Shown: piece by piece, positions 62,205 to 64,000 of the stretch
Numbering within the stretch: position 1 is the stretch's first letter
Layout of the letters: each line of letters starts with the position of its first letter
NCBI GenBank assembly: GCA_019420945.1
Contig: JAHZGF010000017.1
Span: 159,670-223,669 of the forward strand
Source: Clostridiales bacterium
GTDB lineage: Bacteria; Bacillota; Clostridia; Oscillospirales; Oscillospiraceae
Direction of reading: 5' to 3'
Length of the DNA: 64,000 bases
Notes under the pieces: model-generated
The model's database searches: none
What the model was told of the DNA's origin: nothing
Seen by the model: only the letters and a program-made list of their open reading frames with translations
Position numbers and translations under genes: made by a program

Positions 62205-62966
62205 ATGGTACGAAAGATTATCATTTCCGGCTGCAACGGCCATATGGGTCGGGTGGTGGAGAGCATCTGCTCCGCCGACCCTGAGGTCACCGTGGTCGCC
62301 GGCTTTGACGTCAACCAGGCCAGCCGGGACTATCCTGTCTACGTCTCCCCTGCCAACTTCACCGGAGAGGCCGACGCCATTATCGACTTCTCCAGCCCCG
62401 CCGCTCTTGACGGCCTGCTGTCCTTTGCAATAGAGCGGAAGGTGCCCCTGGTGCTGGCTACCACCGGTTACTCCCCCGAGCAGCTGGAACAGATCCAGGA
62501 GGCCAGCAAGTCGGTGGCCATCTTCCGCAGCGCCAACATGTCCCTGGGCATCAATGTGCTGCTGGAGCTGGTGAAGAAGGCTTCCGCCGTTCTGGGAGAC
62601 AGCTATGACATCGAGATTGTGGAGAAGCACCACAACCGTAAGGTGGATGCCCCCAGCGGCACCGCCCTGATGATTGCCGATGCCGCCGCCAGCGCGCTGA
62701 ACTTTGAACCGGAATACGTCTACGAACGTCACAGCGTCCGTCAGAGCCGGGACAAAAAGGAGATTGGTATCAGCGCCATGCGGGGCGGCACCATCGTTGG
62801 CGTCCATGAGATCATGTTTGCCGGCCGGGACGAGATCATCGAAATCAAGCACACCGCTATGAGCCGGGAGATTTTTGCCAACGGCGCCGTCAAGGCCGCC
62901 AAATTCCTGGCTGAAGTCAGCAAACCTGGCATGTATGATATGTCCATGCTGGTGGAACGCAACTAA
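62205..62966 (+). CDS. dapB: 4-hydroxy-tetrahydrodipicolinate reductase
   Basis: 253-residue NAD(P)H-dependent reductase. The Rossmann glycine loop ISGCNGHMGRVV lies at the start, and the DapB signature EKHHNRKVDAPSGTAL is at about 144-159 with the catalytic H-H and K. It is 10 bp after dapA. The C-terminal block GGTIVGVHEIMFAG is standard. Completes the third step under lysine riboswitch control. Confidence 0.97.
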   Translation: MVRKIIISGCNGHMGRVVESICSADPEVTVVAGFDVNQASRDYPVYVSPANFTGEADAIIDFSSPAALDGLLSFAIERKVPLVLATTGYSPEQLEQIQEASKSVAIFRSANMSLGINVLLELVKKASAVLGDSYDIEIVEKHHNRKVDAPSGTALMIADAAASALNFEPEYVYERHSVRQSRDKKEIGISAMRGGTIVGVHEIMFAGRDEIIEIKHTAMSREIFANGAVKAAKFLAEVSKPGMYDMSMLVERN

Positions 62967-62981
62967 GGAGTGGATCCGGAT

Positions 62982-63467
62982 ATGGAACAGAAGATCACAA
63001 AAATTTCCTATGCCAACGATGTTACCCTGATCACCCTTTCCTCCCTGCCCAGCGTTAAGGCGGTATCCCATGTGTTGACCGCTTTTGCGCAGCACAATAT
63101 CAACGTGGATATGATCTCTCAGACAGCTCCTCAGGGAGGCTCTGTCCGGCTCAGTTTCACGGTATCTGACCGGGATTTGGGAGATGTGCTGACCATTCTG
63201 GGCCAGCTCAGCGGCAAACATCAGACCCTCTCCCCGGAGATTCTGCCTGGCAACAGCAAGATTGCCTTCTATGATCCGGACATGGTCAACACCCCCGGTG
63301 TGGCCGCAAAGGTATTTTCGCTGCTGAGTGAGGCCAACATTCAGATCATGCTGATCACCACCTCTGACGTGGATATCTCCATTCTGGTCAGCTCCCATGA
63401 TCTGGGCGACGCTCTGCACACCATGCGGGACGGCTTCCAGGTGGAGCCGACGGAAGTTCAGTTCTGA
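62982..63467 (+). CDS. Stand-alone double-ACT protein, aspartokinase regulatory-domain-like
   Basis: 161 residues made of two ACT domains (VTLITLSSLPSVKAVSHVL... and IAFYDPDMVNTPGVAAKVFSLLSEAN...) of the aspartate kinase C-terminal type, without a kinase domain. It probably binds lysine or threonine and acts as a regulatory subunit or sensor. The TSDVDISILV block matches the ligand-binding face of aspartokinase ACT domains. I use the ATG at 62982; a GTG at 62970 sits too close to GGAG. It lies inside the lysine operon, 15 bp after dapB. Catalytic kinase is not in the window. Confidence 0.82.
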   Translation: MEQKITKISYANDVTLITLSSLPSVKAVSHVLTAFAQHNINVDMISQTAPQGGSVRLSFTVSDRDLGDVLTILGQLSGKHQTLSPEILPGNSKIAFYDPDMVNTPGVAAKVFSLLSEANIQIMLITTSDVDISILVSSHDLGDALHTMRDGFQVEPTEVQF

Positions 63468-63937
63468 TGCGGCGCAAGGATCGGGAGGTCACGGAGTTTG
63501 ACACACTGTTGGACATCGTCCGGCGCTGCGACGTATGCCGTCTGGCCATCCCCCATGAGCCACTGCCTTATCTGGTGCCGCTGAACTTTGGTGAGGAAGT
63601 AGTGGGCGACGCTCTCTACCTCTATTTCCACTCGGCCCAGGAGGGTACCAAGCTGGATTTGCTGCGCCAGCACCACCAGGTGACCTTCGAGATGGACTGT
63701 GGTCATCAGCTGGTGCTGAATGACGAGAAAATGTCCTGCACCATGGCGTATGAAAGCGTCATCGGTTGGGGCACGGTGGAGTTTTGCGCCAACCAGGAAA
63801 AGGTCCATGGTCTGGACATGATCATGCGCCACTACCACGCCGAGGAGTTCCCCTACTCCCGGGCCCCCATCCCCCAGACCGCAGTGCTTCGGTTGAAGGT
63901 GGAGGCCATGACCGGAAAACACCGCAGAGCCAAATAA
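63467..63937 (+). CDS. Pyridoxamine 5'-phosphate oxidase-like (NimA-type) flavoprotein
   Basis: 156-residue split-barrel flavin-binding protein. It has the RLAIPHEPLPYLVPLNFG (about 25-42) and LYFHSAQEGTKLDLLRQHHQVTFE (shown in part) blocks of the NimA/PNPOx-like family, which binds FMN, F420 or haem and has been tied to nitroimidazole reduction and other redox chemistry. Its ATG overlaps the ACT-protein stop (TGATG). Being at the end of the lysine operon may be historical rather than functional. Confidence 0.82.
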   Translation: MRRKDREVTEFDTLLDIVRRCDVCRLAIPHEPLPYLVPLNFGEEVVGDALYLYFHSAQEGTKLDLLRQHHQVTFEMDCGHQLVLNDEKMSCTMAYESVIGWGTVEFCANQEKVHGLDMIMRHYHAEEFPYSRAPIPQTAVLRLKVEAMTGKHRRAK

Positions 63938-63950
63938 ACTGAATCTAGTC

Positions 63951-63997
63951 AAAACCACCGGCTAAGCCGGTGGCTTGATTAAGCCCTATAAGGGCCT
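63951..63997. mobile_element. Possible end of an IS200/IS605-type element (two adjacent hairpins)
   Basis: AACCACCGGCT with AGCCGGTGGCTT forms a 9-bp perfect stem (63955-63973), and a second GCCC/GGGC hairpin follows at 63983-63995. This paired-hairpin look, just after a gene stop, resembles the subterminal recognition structures and REP-like repeats linked to TnpA/TnpB. No transposase lies within the window. A terminator for the lysine operon is the alternative. Confidence 0.45.
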
Positions 63998-64000
63998 GAT

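Noticed and set aside
60135..63419. Long minus-strand open frames opposite asd, dapA and dapB
   Set aside because: Shadows of three well-supported genes; one would overlap the riboswitch terminator.

Overview
The window looks like chromosomal DNA from a Gram-positive, spore-forming, anaerobic Clostridia, most likely an Oscillospiraceae (Flavonifractor/Lawsonibacter-like) gut bacterium. This is inferred from gene content: the SCIFF peptide with its radical SAM maturase, the sporulation genes sigH, yunB and spoIIM, class B sortases, a class A RNase P RNA, a lysine riboswitch in front of asd-dapA-dapB, and no outer-membrane genes. No rRNA, tRNA, prophage or CRISPR array was seen.

Region 1 (1-13.8 kb, minus strand) is a long capsule/exopolysaccharide operon that runs off the left edge. 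It starts with a Wzz-like chain-length protein, then a class B sortase, an LCP ligase, a small protein with an SPKTG sorting signal, CpsB-type phosphatase, BY-kinase, the initiating sugar-phosphate transferase, an Alg14/Alg13-like pair, a pyruvyltransferase, an Fe-S/F420-dehydrogenase-beta-like protein, several glycosyltransferases and a Wzy-like polymerase. No flippase lies inside the window. The sortase and its probable substrate sit inside the polysaccharide operon.

Region 2 (14-31 kb) begins with a two-subunit ThrE-type exporter and an EamA transporter. A minus-strand operon follows: murD, three tandem M42 aminopeptidases, ynbB, yunB and ligA, with a clear promoter at one end and a strong terminator at the other. 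Next come rnpB with promoter and terminator, a thiolase, a CdaR/PucR-type regulator and a divergent aldehyde dehydrogenase with palindromes between them, then yebC.

Region 3 (31-46 kb) is mostly housekeeping: trmK, a DUF1858 protein, sigH with a zinc-ribbon protein, ruvCAB, rarA followed by a large TIR-transmembrane-propeller protein, spoIIM-xerD, the SCIFF system (scfA, scfB, TIGR04086), yajC, tgt and vanZ.

Region 4 (46-58.7 kb) is a surface-pilus locus. It has a 7TMR-DISM-type sensor kinase encoded in two frames joined at an A_AAA_AAG heptamer with a hairpin 8 nt downstream, an OmpR-type response regulator, a membrane-anchored surface protein, and a pilus cluster: a 1452-residue adhesin (PPTTG), a signal-peptidase-like protein lacking its catalytic residues (like streptococcal SipA), an FctA-like major pilin (IVPTG), a class B sortase and a small pilin.

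Region 5 (58.8-64 kb) holds queA and the lysine operon: L-box riboswitch, asd, dapA, dapB, a double-ACT protein and a flavin/PNPOx-like protein. At the right edge is a pair of hairpins that looks like the end of an IS200/IS605-type element. The strongest candidates for something new are the probable programmed -1 frameshift in the sensor kinase, the TIR-propeller receptor-like protein, and the sortase/SPKTG pair inside the capsule operon.
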